From: Stereocaulon alpinum
Lineage: Eukaryota; Ascomycota; Lecanoromycetes; Lecanorales; Stereocaulaceae
Assembly (NCBI GenBank): GCA_018257865.1
Contig: JAEUBA010000002.1
Coordinates: 62,001-126,000 of the forward strand
DNA length: 64,000 bases
Direction of reading: 5' to 3'
The notes beneath the pieces were generated by a model. The model saw only the letters and a list, made by a program, of their open reading frames with translations, was not told the DNA's origin and did not search any database. Within the stretch, counting starts at the first letter, position 1. Each line of letters opens with the position of its first letter. Of the stretch, positions 43,492 to 55,060 are shown piece by piece. Both the position numbers and the translations under genes were made by a program.

Positions 43492-44727
43492 TCACTCTGA
43501 GCTACCGGCTGAATCGCCGGAATTCTCACGCAGCCTCGTCTCAGCTGTCGCTTGATTCATCAACTCTGGAATACGCCGACGTCTGGCGTTGATGAACCAA
43601 TTGCTGATCTGTACAGTAGAGTGAGCCCATGAAAATCGGTTAGGGCAAGACGTCAGAAGGGCTTTTTCCTACCTGAGTCATGGCTAAACCTGTGCGCCTA
43701 CAGAGCATCTGTTTCTCATCTTCAGTCGGGTAGGGGTGAGCAAGATGGTCTGAGAACCACGACTTCAACAGATCTGTCGTGTCCCTAGGCAGGTTGCCTC
43801 GCCGCCTTCTGGGCCCTGGATTGCCAATGTCCTCTGCCTCAAATTGCATCGCATGGTAGCCATTCTGATACTGATGCGGGGGCGGCGCTCGATAGTAGGC
43901 ATTACCAGGAGAGTGTAGCGAGTAGCCAGGCTGGACCGCGTTATACGGCACATTGCTCGGTGGATAGGCAGGAGTTCCGCGATTTCTCGAGTCCCCATAA
44001 TATGCGTCGTAGACTGAATGGCGTTGTTCTCCTCCAGAATTGTAGTTGTTGGACGAGTGCCCGTTGACGCCATTGCGGTACTGTATCGGAGGTGGAGGTA
44101 GGCTCGACGATGGACCAGCTCCGCCAGGATAGGCCATTATGTCTGGTGAACGTATCCTAGAGTCTGGTACTGTAGCCGGATACCCTTGACGAGTTTCAGG
44201 CTGTGTCCTATACGGCGACACCGGCGCCGGACCAGCTACAGGGGGTGAGTACGATGCGCGGTTCTGCGGGGGCCCTGAATGGATGGGTAATTGGTGAGTA
44301 GAGGATGCTTCGCGACTAAAACGCTTTGAGTGTCTTTCATCTATTTGGTAGGAGCTTCTCGCTGAACCGTTCGAATCTTCGGTAGGAGGTAGCTGGGGCC
44401 TCCTGGAAATTGGACTCGGTGAAAGATGAGCAGGAAGGTTTGTCGAGCGAGTAGGACCTGCTGGATCCTCTCGCAATGGCGAACGAAGCTGAGACAATTC
44501 CCGCTCGGTGCTAGGGGGTGGAATATCTGGAAGCAGCTGCACAGCCCAAATCAGCTACTATATGGTCACGAGGAATTTTCGAAAGTGAGTCATACAGTCC
44601 GTATAGATGGCAATCTACCATGCTCAGCCACTGGTTGACGTATTTCTGGGCGTGGCGAAAGCGAAATCTCGCGCTCTCTTCGCTTCCTTGCATCTCGCGA
44701 CAGCGAATGCGAATGCATGTAGGGCAT
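43492..44727 (-). CDS. TALE-class homeodomain transcription factor
   Basis: Exons 44727-44619, 44526-43673 and 43608-43492 (introns 92 and 64 nt) give 359 residues. The homeodomain is at the C-terminus: RRRRGNLPRDTTDLLKSWF, the TALE three-residue extension PYP in SDHLAHPYPTEDEKQMLC, then across intron 2 ISNWFINARRRRIPEL (recognition helix with WFINARRR). Only a short Ser/Glu-rich tail follows. The rest is disordered, rich in Pro, Ser, Tyr and Asn, typical of fungal KN/TALE regulators of development. The start MPYMHSHSLSRDARKRRERE is the best I can find; MHSHSL three residues later is an alternative, and an upstream noncoding exon is possible. Target genes unknown. Confidence 0.88.
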
Positions 44728-45496
44728 GTCCAACGACAAAATTTTTATCGTCGTTAATCGACTGGTCGTTGGTCTATTGCTAAAACAAGTGCCACCAAAC
44801 GTCAGCATCTACTCGCAAGGCGCACTCAATACAAAGTGGACATCCTCTATGGTCTTCTTGATACGACGAAGACCGCCTAGCCCCAGCACATGCAGGGCCA
44901 GTGGCATTATTCGGTCTGAAGGACGAATACTTACAGAAAAGACTTGTACAAGATCTATCAGAGGCCAGACAACTTGAGTTGGTAAAGACGCTCTTTATTC
45001 CTATTCCTGCGGTGTATCAAGCTCCGGAAAGCCCGTCTTAGGGTTGAGTCGACGGATGATCATATGACGAAAGTAGGTTGTAGGACAGTCAAGCGCTGGT
45101 CTCCGAAATGCAAAATGCGAGATTGCGATTATGCGATTTCCGATATGTTCGAAATGGGAAGTTGGAAGTGAGGCGAACAGCGCCTTCAGAGCCTTGCAGC
45201 GAAGGCAACTCCGAATAAGTCCAGTAGCGAGGAGATATGGTTTGGTAAGGGGCTGTGAGTGGGGGATCAGTCAAACGATAATCTCAAACAGTTGGTAGGT
45301 AGATGGTAGATAGCAGACACGAGGCAGCGCTGGCCAGACTCACAGAAGTATAAAGTTATAAAGGGGCCGAAGTATGTAGATGCAGATGCAGATGCAGTGA
45401 TGAAGCGGTGTGAGCAAGGCGGGGTGAGGTCATGTAGATGTAGAAGGGTGTGTGCTTCGGGTGTCACATAAGGTAGAGAAAGAGAGGGTCATGAGA

Positions 45497-45526
45497 GGGT
45501 AAGGGTAAGGGTAAGGGTAAGGGTAA
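45497..45526 (+). repeat. Five-copy GGGTAA hexamer array
   Basis: Five exact copies of gggtaa, flanked by gggt/ggtaaggta variants. The unit is TAAGGG-type and not the canonical telomeric TTAGGG (which would read gggtta), so this is not an ordinary interstitial telomere. Confidence 0.9.
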
Positions 45527-46034
45527 GGTAAGGTAGGTAAGAAAAGAGGGACGGGAAACACACGGACCACCTCGTGAAGCTAAAGTTGGTTTGACAGTCG
45601 AGTAATCCAGGCTTCGGGAGTCAGGTAGTCAATGTGATTGGTGATGAATGACAAAGTCCAATCCTTGACTATACTTGACTTCACTTAGTCGCCGAACGAT
45701 GCACGGAATCTTGCGAGAATTGGGAGTGGAAGCCACGATACACTTTGCTGACTTAGGTTGTTTTCAAACTTTGAGCTGGTTCGAGGGGTAATAGTGGGAT
45801 AATAGGGCAATGGCGAACGGACGAAGGTTTTTATTACTTATTACCTCATAGACCTGTCCCTGCTCGAATCTTCCCTATCAAGTGTGCCGGCCGGACCAAG
45901 GTGTCTCTTTGAAGGTTGAAAGTTTGCTCATCATTGGTTGGCATGGACCCCTGGTACTCGTTTTCGGCAGAATATTTCAAAGTGTTCGCCAAGACCAAAC
46001 CACCATAGGATGACCCGAGCGCCAGCCAACTCGA

Positions 46035-46079
46035 GACGGACAAGACGGACAGGACGGACAGTACGGACAGTACGGAAGA
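46035..46079 (+). repeat. Nine-bp tandem repeat, five units
   Basis: Five units of gacggacag with one or two changes (second half has tacggacag). Noncoding context; the encoded Arg/Thr peptide is an artefact of the repeat. Confidence 0.85.
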
Positions 46080-47400
46080 AAGGAAGCTTGGAAGAGATGG
46101 ATACGATCGTCATGGACCGGACAGTGGAGCTATCGATAGTCTGACATTTGACAGATCCTGTCCTTGTTGCTAGTTTGCCTGATAGTTTCGAGAGGGTTTA
46201 CGCCATCTTTAAATCTGCGAGAGCTGTCATACTAAATTAGTAGCTTCCGCTATTGTACGTGGACCATGTAAAATATCGGCTACCACAAATGGCATATATG
46301 CTTCAAGGCGACCACGATATTGGGCGGCGGTCACCGCCATCGTATCCTCTCTTCAGCCTAGTGATTAAAGGTAGTCAAAGGTGGGGAGAGCTAGGGGCGA
46401 GTAGTAGCTCAAATCGAGCTTGACCGAGCAACTTTGACAACGTCAATAGCCATAAGTAGATCGAGGCGATCTGAAACCATTGAACGCCTTTGGTCGAGTA
46501 CCGAACTATCAGTTGGGGTCCGCAGTGCCACAGTGATGAGCTTATTCCCTTATCGAAATCAAATAACTTGACTCGCCGACTCGGCCGGAGAAGGCTTTCG
46601 CCAACGTAGTTCTACCCTTGAGGGAGTGCCTCCTCGTTCAGACTCGCGCAAGTTGATTCTGATTCGATGCTCTGATTTGTTCTTTGCCCCCACTAAAGCG
46701 GGAGGTGGATGCGATCATGGACTCATTCGGATTTGAGTAAGGCTTGTGCTTATAACCTCACTCGGCTCTCTTGTACATGGATTTGCCGCCAGCCCAACGA
46801 TTTTTCAGGGAACGGCTGCTGCTCCTAGCACATTCTGTTCCGCAAGCACTAAAAAGGCCACATCTACTTACGCCGGAGGATTCCTTTCCATTAGCTCAAG
46901 TTCGTACCAAGACGGGGAGAGGTCTCAATAGATGCGATGCGGAAGAGGGTTGAGGGGCGCACGGGTATGAAGGCATCGTGCATGACTCTGCTGCAGACAT
47001 GACACCTCCTCGGGACCCGGCTACCAGGAATGTCTTGATCGCGGTCCGAAAGTCAAATGCAGGCTGCAGATTGCAGATGGTGTCATCCTGGTAGTAAGCA
47101 GTCCTAGTTGATCCTAGCCAATGCAGTCCGTCGAGGCTGAGTTGACTAGTCGAGTTGGGGAGACGGAGCAAAGGAAGTTTGTTGGAGTTGGGAAGCGCTT
47201 CCGGAAGAGGCCTGTAGCCCAAGCCTGTGGCTGGCCCCCGGACACAGCCTAACGCAGCCCCTAGCAGCAACCCTTAGGCCTGTCACACCGCGATCTTACC
47301 CGGCAAAAGCCAAGACGCCATGTATGACAGGCTTAACAAGGCCGGGTAGTGGGGCGATAATTGCCATGGTCTAGGCCTTGATGGACCACTGTCCTCGTAA

Positions 47401-48259
47401 ATGGCTTCGTCTCTCCAAGTCATCCTTCCAAATCATCCCTCGGAAAAGGCCAAGAACGAACATTTCAGGCCTGGCAGGGTAAGTTACCCCGGGGCCGGGG
47501 GTACTTCTAGCGCTTTGCCCACCGTCAAATCATTCTCCATTACTCAAGTCTGTGACGTCAACGGAGGTACGCATCCAACACACTCATACTCATCTCCCAC
47601 ACTGTAACCCATACCGTCGCATATCTTGATATTTGCCGGCGTGACAGCAGCGTCGCATTCGCTGATCTTGTCAAATCGATTCAACCGGTCAACAGTGCTA
47701 CTGCGCCTTCTCTGGCCTCAATGTCTAGGATGAACCCTTGGCCGAACAGTTGCGACGTTCAAGCGGACAAGTAGGGACTCTTGATTTCGGAAGCCGTCAG
47801 AATCCCATCGTCCTTCCCGCTACCATGGACTACATCCTTCTACATCCGCGCCAATTCTCCGAGACTGCAGCTTCGAAAGACCGTTAGCCTTCTGTAGCAG
47901 CTGTCACCATTGCCCCAGCTACTCGTCCCTGGTCAAGGCGAATGACATGCGATTTTCCTAAAGTAGCCTCCATAATTTCTCGCAAGCCAAAAATAGCCAA
48001 GGTCTTGTTGGTCTGGATCACACTCATCTAAAGCCGCCCCGACTACGATGCGCTCGATATTTCCCAGGCTATACCCCACGCGGATGACGGTGAGGCGTGC
48101 GTCCCCCATCGAACTTTCCTAGGGTCCATCTCGCGTTCAAACCCGGTTGTCGGTGAGCTAAAACCGTTGGAGCGCCGGATGGAGGACGTGCGTGCAAAGG
48201 ATTCAGCCACCTGTGGGACGTCGCATCAGTTCTTGCCGGCTCTATTCGCTATTCAATGA
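47401..48259 (+). other. Possible degraded coding region of unknown identity
   Basis: Several adjacent plus-strand stretches look like protein but in different frames and interrupted by stops: MASSLQVILPNHPSEKAKNE from 47401 followed by a GTAAGT; DLVKSIQPVNSATAPSLASM near 47660; RRMTCDFPKVASIISRKPKI near 47945; and a 75-codon open stretch at 48032-48259 (SRPDYDALDISQAIPHADDG onward). I recognise no family. This may be a decayed gene or chance. Confidence 0.3.
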
Positions 48260-51200
48260 CCAGTTCAAGTCTACTGCAGCAGATCTGGCTGTTTGGCTTG
48301 TTGTCCTTGTTGCACGACCCAATAAAACCGGCATACGATAAACCACGAATGCAGATCCTTGATTGTTTCGGGTCGGTGCATCAGATCTCGATAAGCATGC
48401 ATGGCGTCGTCGTTACAGTTTGAGTAAGCCATCAGTCAACCATGGCCAAGGTACATCTCGTTAGGTTATCTTGCATATTGCATTAAATCTCATGCAGCCA
48501 GGGGAGACCGATGCAACGGCCTCCGTCATGATAACCATTTCTGGCACGTTCAAGGTGTAGTGGACCTACAGGGGGGGTAACTACGCTCGTGCGATCTCCT
48601 GCCCACTTCGCTATCGAAGCTGGAGCCCAGAAGCGAGTAGGCTGGAACCGCTTGAGAATAATCGCAATAAGTTCCCTAATCGGCTAGTACGGCGTTTACA
48701 AACTCAACGTCCACACGAGCGATCCGTGCCGAGCTGAATTTGAATAGCCGGTATCATCTGAAAGGTCGAAACGAGCACGACGATCATTTAGGCGTTGCAC
48801 TAAAACTCGTGCTCTTCCGCTGCTTACAACCAGATATAGAAATAATGAGGATGATCTTTCTACACCATGTGCGAAAAAGTCCGGGGCCTGAGGCTCATGA
48901 TTATGAATCAATAATACCAAGTGATCGGTCTTCCATCTAAATAATACTCTTGGAGCACTGCAACTATCTCCTTCCGCCTTTGTCCTCTCATCCTCGGGTC
49001 GTATGGCCGGGAGCTGAGTCAGACTACCAGAGAGAAATCCGAGAAATCTTCAACTCCGTCTACGTGGAAGATCATCCTGTGGGGGTTTGGAGCTGAGTCG
49101 CATCTTCAACCAGAGCAGATCTGCTTTACTGAAATTCCTCGGAGTAGCAGTCGCTCAATGTTTTTCATATGCCACCTTGTCCTAATCGTATCCCTTCACA
49201 CTTCTGGTGGCTTGCGATGCTCAATGTACTTTCTTTCCCTGAATTGGTCTACCCGCTCTTCAACCATTGGAACTCTCCCAATGGATGGTGCCATCCGTCC
49301 AAGACTCGAACGTCTCAATCGGTGCCAGGGTCTTCCGCCCTGTCTATTCTTCTGGCAGCTCTAAAATAGCTCATGTCATTAGCGTAGGGTGTCACGTCCT
49401 CCTTGTCTGGGTAGAAGTCCAAACTCTAGTGTAGGAACCCCCTGTCCACGACATTCAACGTCGAATGTTTGGAAACCTGAACTTGGAATAATTCAGGTTT
49501 TCAGGGCAGGTGATATGAAAAGGCATGAGTTGGGGGATTCATTCACGATTTTTTATCTCTCACGTATTGTCTCCCCTAATTGGCTGGCATATACAGTAGG
49601 GAGACCCGGCTAGGTTCTTGGCTTTCCTGACTTTGCTAGTCATCCTCTCTTTGGTGCAAGTATTGGGGGGAAAGTGTCACGGTGCAGATGGAATGTGGCG
49701 AGCATCTCTCCTCGTGCCTTTCGGAAGCTCATCATTCCACGCCTCATCTCTTCATCACGTCAAACCCATCTATTATTCGGAGCTTTGCGCAGGCTTTCAG
49801 CTCTTGGATAGAGACTTGGAATGACAAATACATAGCCGTACGATAGGCTTCATCTCTTGAACGATCGGAATTTCCCGTCAAAAAGAGTCTAAGATCCTGG
49901 TCTAGTTCATAGTCCTAATTCTATACCCTAATCTCTACAGAAACACCATCGACCGATCGTGTGCCTCTATTAGGGCCTATCCAGATTCATGCCTACACCA
50001 GTGAAAGTATAGTAAGTGCATATTTCTCTTCAACTTCACCTACCGCTCTCATGCCATGCCTCAGGGTTCGAAGTCTAATACACGTGGAGCGCGCGAGATG
50101 ATTACAAATTCATGAGGGTCATAGGCGTGCAATCTAGTTTACGACGCATATCACTCACAGACATCTCCTCACACCTAGCGAGCGCTATGAAGAGTGGTGA
50201 ATGGACCGCGCTTCTCAACCAAGATCCGGCATACCCGCTTGCCTGGGCTTGAGTCATCGAGATCCATCGACATCTATCCAGATCTGTCGAGGTGGGAGCG
50301 GGTGATGTGGCGAATGGCCGTCGGACCGCTTCCTAGACCGTGATACAGGACCGCACATCTGAGATAAAGCTGAGGCTCTCGAAGATGGTGGCATGGATGC
50401 TTTTGGTCTCGACCATGGAGGCTCGAGCTGTTGTGCTCGCTCTTGGTACGGGTACGCCGCCGTGCACCTCAAGCACCACAATGCCGAAAGAGTCAGGCAT
50501 GCGTCAAGCCCCCCAAAACACTACAATTTTCAGAGGGAATGTCAGAACCTGTGTTACATTCAAGTCTAGCTTGTCAATGTTTCACAAAGGCCTCCTCTCA
50601 GAGCATGCCTTCATGACTACCTAAGCATTGCGGCTCTGCACTGCCAATGTTTGAAAGCTGCCGCATTGCTCCCTGAGGCGACGATGGCCCCCTAGGGCCC
50701 AGAACTGAACACTTAAAGATGAATCAACACATCCAATAGTTGGTGTCTGGGATTCTTCGAGTCTCTCGTCCACAAGTATGCTTGTTCAGGAGTGGTTGTA
50801 TTATTTGAATCACATTATGTTGATCTTTTGAAACCACTCTGTTGGTTTCAGATCCACTGTGAAGTATGTAGCATCCGTCTGAATTGGATGGTAATAGCAG
50901 AGCAAGTTCCCAGATTTGGAGCATCTTGGCTGGGGAATTTCCCCCTTCGTGGGCCGAGCTATTGAGTATGCAACTCGCCCAGAATGGGCCCCGGAAGTGG
51001 TCTTTCAGGACCTCAGACTGGGCGCCCGGAGAATTGCAAGTCTACCCTTCGACGGGGCTACTCTTAGGGCTCAATGACCTGTTCTAGGCTGCCTTCCGGG
51101 CGGGTGGCCCTGAAGCAGTTCAGCCCGCTCAGTCTCTATGACATCTTAACTTATCCACAACATGGATATGAATGTCAACAACACCAAGCCGAAAGACAGC

Positions 51201-52137
51201 AGTGTATAGATGGTATCGTTCTTCTGTTGCCAGTCAAACATCACTTGTCAGGTCACTCGTAGCAAGGGGATTCCAACTGAACTGGTAGACTTGACTGCGA
51301 GCATCGTCAAACTCGACGACCCAAGGCCCGCGCCTATATTCCGGCAATAACGTCTTGTTACTATGCCCAGAATCCCCTCCGTAAGGCAGAACTTGACTTG
51401 CAGTAGCCTTGCATCTCTGAACAAACGCACATCTAGGTGCCATGCGCTAAGCGGGAGACTAGTTCAGATACCTGACATGCTTCGAGGACCGCAGACTTCG
51501 GGTTTCAACATCGAACCATTGCAGTAATACTTGGGTTGTAAAGACAACTGGTACTACGGATCATTTCTGCCGATATCATTCCGTTCTCTTGACAGACTCG
51601 ATGGATTCGACTCTTCCTTCGCTCACGGATCTGATACACGACTGCAGATCTCTGACCCCTCATCGATCCTGATCTCCAACAATTCTGACACAAGCACCAC
51701 CTATTCACCAATCACATAACACCAACTCTACTTTTACGTGCAAAGTAGACCAGCCTGCCGTTGAAATCCCCCGTCGTGTTCGCAGCATTATGCAGGCAAC
51801 ACGGCACAGCGGCGTGAGCATGCACGTCGAGGATAAATTATCAGCCGGAACCTTCGGACAATTGCATTCATTGGACCAGCCTGACATGTTGAGGGCTCTT
51901 CCCATTCGTCTGATCACCGAGCTTCCGGCACGTCAAACAGGTAGCCATGACTGAAACGAGATGCTACAGCTGCTATTGACGCTAGGATTTCCAGCTGCGA
52001 CTGCACATCAAGGCACAGGCAGTCTCTGCCCCACCATCAGCCAAATGGATTCAAAAGCACCCCGCCTCGCATCTTGACAGATCTCTATATCAATTCGCAA
52101 CCAAAGACTGTCAGCTTTAGCCCAAAATCACCCAACA
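48260..52137. other. Gene-poor region (part 2)
   Basis: Almost 4 kb read on both strands. Open frames are short (under 95 codons), without motifs or convincing splice chains. One stretch at 49169-49369 (PCPNRIPSHFWWLAMLNVLS onward) and one at 51074-51262 look slightly coding. No tRNA, transposase or inverted terminal repeat recognised. Confidence 0.45.
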
Positions 52138-53251
52138 ATGGCAGCAATCGCCTTCCCCTCCATCGCTTCAAGCACCACATTAAATGATGGCACAACCTAC
52201 AGCTACGTTCACGTTCAGCCACATGACAACAAACCCTACATTCTCTTTCTACATGGCTTCCCCGAAGCTTCTTTCGGCTGGAGGCATCAGATCCCATACT
52301 TTTCAAAGCTAGGATACGGCATCATCGCACCGGACCTCCTTGGCTATGGTGGAACGAGCAAGCCCGCCAATCTGAAGGCGTATATCATGAAAAAGATGGC
52401 CGGGGAACTCTGCCATGTCCTCGATGCCTTGGGTATCAAGCAAGTCATTGGTGTCGGACATGACTGGTAATTACCCTGTACTTCACCATTGGATTTGAGA
52501 GCTCCCAAAAGCTGATAGAACAATCTCTAGGGGATCCTCGTTCCTCGCCCGTCTACATTACTACCACCCTGAACGCTTTATCAAATATGCATTCGTGGAC
52601 GTTTCTTACGCCGCGCCCCGAGTCCCCTTCTCAGTCGACGCAGTAAACGAATTCTCTCAGAAAATGGTCGGCTATCCCATCTTCGGATATTGGCACTTTT
52701 TGAATGACCCCAAGGCAGGCGAAATGATGGATGCAAAGGTACCTACCCTCCCCATGCAATGTGTACTATACCCAGCTAATCACGCCACACAGCCCGACAG
52801 CCTAGACTCCCTACTCTTCGCCACAGACCCCAAATTCCTGAGCGACAACATGTGTCCCATCGGCGCCATGCGCAACTTCTTCGAACAAGGCAAAACAGGC
52901 CCCCTCGCATCGTGGGTCACACCCGAAGAGCTCAAGACCTGGCACAAGATCATCGACCCCAGCAAAGGCGGTTGCGGCCCCCCAACGAACTGGTACAAAG
53001 CACAGATTGCGAACCTAAACTCGCAGGATGAATTTGCGCTGTCTGAGGAGGCCCTTGAGATCGAGCCGCCGACATTGCTGATTACTTGTACTCATGACTA
53101 TATTGCTGTACCGAAGATGCAGGTGGGGGCTATGGAGCCGTTGGTGAGGGATTTGACTGTGAAGGAGATTGCTTCGGGGCACTTTGTGCTTTCGGAGAAG
53201 GCGGATGAGGTGAATAAGACGCTGGAAGCTTTCTTTGAGGGTCGTAAGTGA
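52138..53251 (+). CDS. Alpha/beta hydrolase, soluble epoxide hydrolase-like
   Basis: Exons 52138-52466, 52531-52738 and 52793-53251 (introns 64 and 54 nt) give 331 residues. The fold and active site are clear: oxyanion motif HGFPEASFGWRHQIP (HGFP at 39-42), the nucleophile Asp109 in GHDWGSS (split by intron 1), acid Asp281 in CTHDYIA, and base His309 in SGHFVL. An Asp nucleophile followed by Trp is the epoxide hydrolase pattern (haloalkane dehalogenases share it). The second intron is 54 nt without stops, so a retained form would carry 18 extra residues after MMDAK. Physiological substrate unknown; possibly detoxification or secondary metabolism. Confidence 0.9.
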
Positions 53252-54442
53252 GGCTGTGAAGTCTTGCCAATGCATTGAAAAGATGTCGAAGTCTCAGGCA
53301 GAATGTCATTGATATAGAAACGCGGACATGGGTCATTCGTCTGGATATGAATACGTGTATGGAGAGAAAAGCCTATTGAATGCAATTGAATGTTAACGAT
53401 AGCTCACATGCAGTCCTAGATCTTTTTGACCTGATGCTATATAGCAATGATCATGACATGTCTCCACACCCCTTCAAGAGCTCTCACCTACCTAGCTACC
53501 ATGCTACCAATCCATCTATCTCCCTCAATGCGTGGAATACCCTCAACTCGATCTGCCGTTAACACCAGCTTTCCCAACACTTCAAAACGACCGGATCTGT
53601 TCGCTGTGACTCCACACTTCGATCCCTTCTGCCACACACGTATCAAAGACCGGGTAGTGTCATTAAGAGGGAGAACATGGATGCAAATTGCTATATACCC
53701 TGCTCCTAGGTAGCAAATCTTCCTTATGCTGCTTGTGTCTCAACAATACGCCCATATTTGTGTTGCAATTACTGGAGCTGGGCATCTCTCGCTGTCCAAA
53801 TTCTGTGCAGTAGAGGCTCGGATCAGAAAGCCACCCATCGTTACGACAGTGTCAACGGCGTGTCGATCGGAATACGAGGTGCAAGAGTTACTTGGTACTT
53901 GTACGCATCTCAAGGAGATTCAAAGCCACTGCGGGCTGCACGGTGGTAGGTTAGGAATAAAACATTTAGCGAGAGTACTAAGTGTTTGTTCCAATCCCGT
54001 CGATTCCGTCTTATAACGAGTCACCATCGCTCTTGATGGCTTTTACATGGTATGGAGCACAATGCTGTCGGATGCTTAGTGAATTTTGTTGCTGAACTTT
54101 CTGGTCTCGTGAGCCCGAACGCTGCTGATGGCATGGCCGCAAGGCTCATACAGACTCCGCCTACGATGGTTAGCCAACTGACTGTAGCCTTTTTAATTTA
54201 CCTCGGCGTTTCCCACACACTCATCGGCTATACAACATGTCTTGAAACGAAACACGGCAATGTCTTGCCAGAAAGCGACCTTTCGGAAAGCGCATGTCGC
54301 CATTGCGCATTCAGGCGCGTTGAAGAGTGTCAGCTTCAGATATTCGATGGGCTTATCGTCCATCTACTTCCCCCCACTTTGTGAACCACGTTCGAACCAC
54401 GTTCGTCCTCTTCAGCATTTACCTTTTCAGAGAACGAGCTTC
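53252..54442. other. Intergenic region
   Basis: 1.2 kb between the hydrolase gene and the small secreted-protein gene. A 97-codon frame at 53726-54016 has no supporting feature. The 11-bp direct repeat aaccacgttcg occurs twice near 54384-54403. Confidence 0.5.
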
Positions 54443-55060
54443 ATGCATTTCCCCCAGGCATCCCTCCTTGTTGGAGCTGTTCTATGTTTCCTGGCCTCTC
54501 CATGTCTCAGCCTTAGCCTCCCTCCCATCAATGCTCGCTCAGAACCCAACACCACTGTCCCCAGTGCTGAGACACCAGTTCACGAACCTGTCTGCTATCG
54601 CTCATCCGGAGGCTTTACGCTCCTTCTCTGTGCCCGCCTCCTCACGAATCTCAAGAACCTTCCAACTTACACTAAAGAAGAAATATGGTCCAAATTTGTG
54701 ACCGGCGAGTCTCGACTTCCCGCCGTCTTCGTACAAAGGGACAGCTTGAAATCGCAAGCCTGCTATCTGACGTTCAACCTCTTCCAAACACCCAGTGTAC
54801 CCATTACAGCGTTGGAAAGGTTTTCGCTTGCAGATGAGCAGATCGACTTGAACAGAATTTACTTCCAGTGTCTGAAAAAGGGCAAATATGGTATTGAGCG
54901 CATTGGAGCCAAGGGAAATGTGGCGGCATTGTTGGGGCCACAGTACACGTCGGACGACGTTTGGGACGAACATTTTCCTGGAACTTTTGCCAATGGGAGC
55001 ATTTCTGGGAGTCCTAATGTAGTAGAGCTAACGTCACTTGACGACGTCCAAACGTCATAG
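54443..55060 (+). CDS. Small secreted cysteine-containing protein
   Basis: Single exon, 205 residues from the ATG at 54443 (the frame is open upstream, but the signal peptide begins here). MHFPQASLLVGAVLCFLASP then CLSLSLPP is a clear signal peptide. The mature chain has four Cys (VCYRSS, LLLCARLL, QACYLT, FQCLKK), which could make two disulfides, one NTT and one NGS glycosylation site, and no membrane anchor. No domain recognised. Size and composition fit a secreted, possibly host- or environment-interacting protein; that is inference. Confidence 0.65.
   Translation: MHFPQASLLVGAVLCFLASPCLSLSLPPINARSEPNTTVPSAETPVHEPVCYRSSGGFTLLLCARLLTNLKNLPTYTKEEIWSKFVTGESRLPAVFVQRDSLKSQACYLTFNLFQTPSVPITALERFSLADEQIDLNRIYFQCLKKGKYGIERIGAKGNVAALLGPQYTSDDVWDEHFPGTFANGSISGSPNVVELTSLDDVQTS

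Larger units (their letters stand above)
44728..47400. other. Gene-poor region upstream of the homeobox gene (part 1)
   Basis: No supported gene on either strand. Contains the TAAGGG-type array, a short (GCAGAT)n run at about 45379-45397, and the 9-bp tandem at 46035-46079. Confidence 0.5.

Noticed and set aside
45497..45526. Interstitial telomere
   Set aside because: Unit is TAAGGG, not TTAGGG, and only five copies are present.
46035..46079. Arg/Thr-repeat peptide
   Set aside because: Product of a 9-bp tandem repeat, not of a gene.
50064..50078. tRNA B-box-like ggttcgaagtc
   Set aside because: No matching acceptor stem, A box or poly-T terminator nearby.
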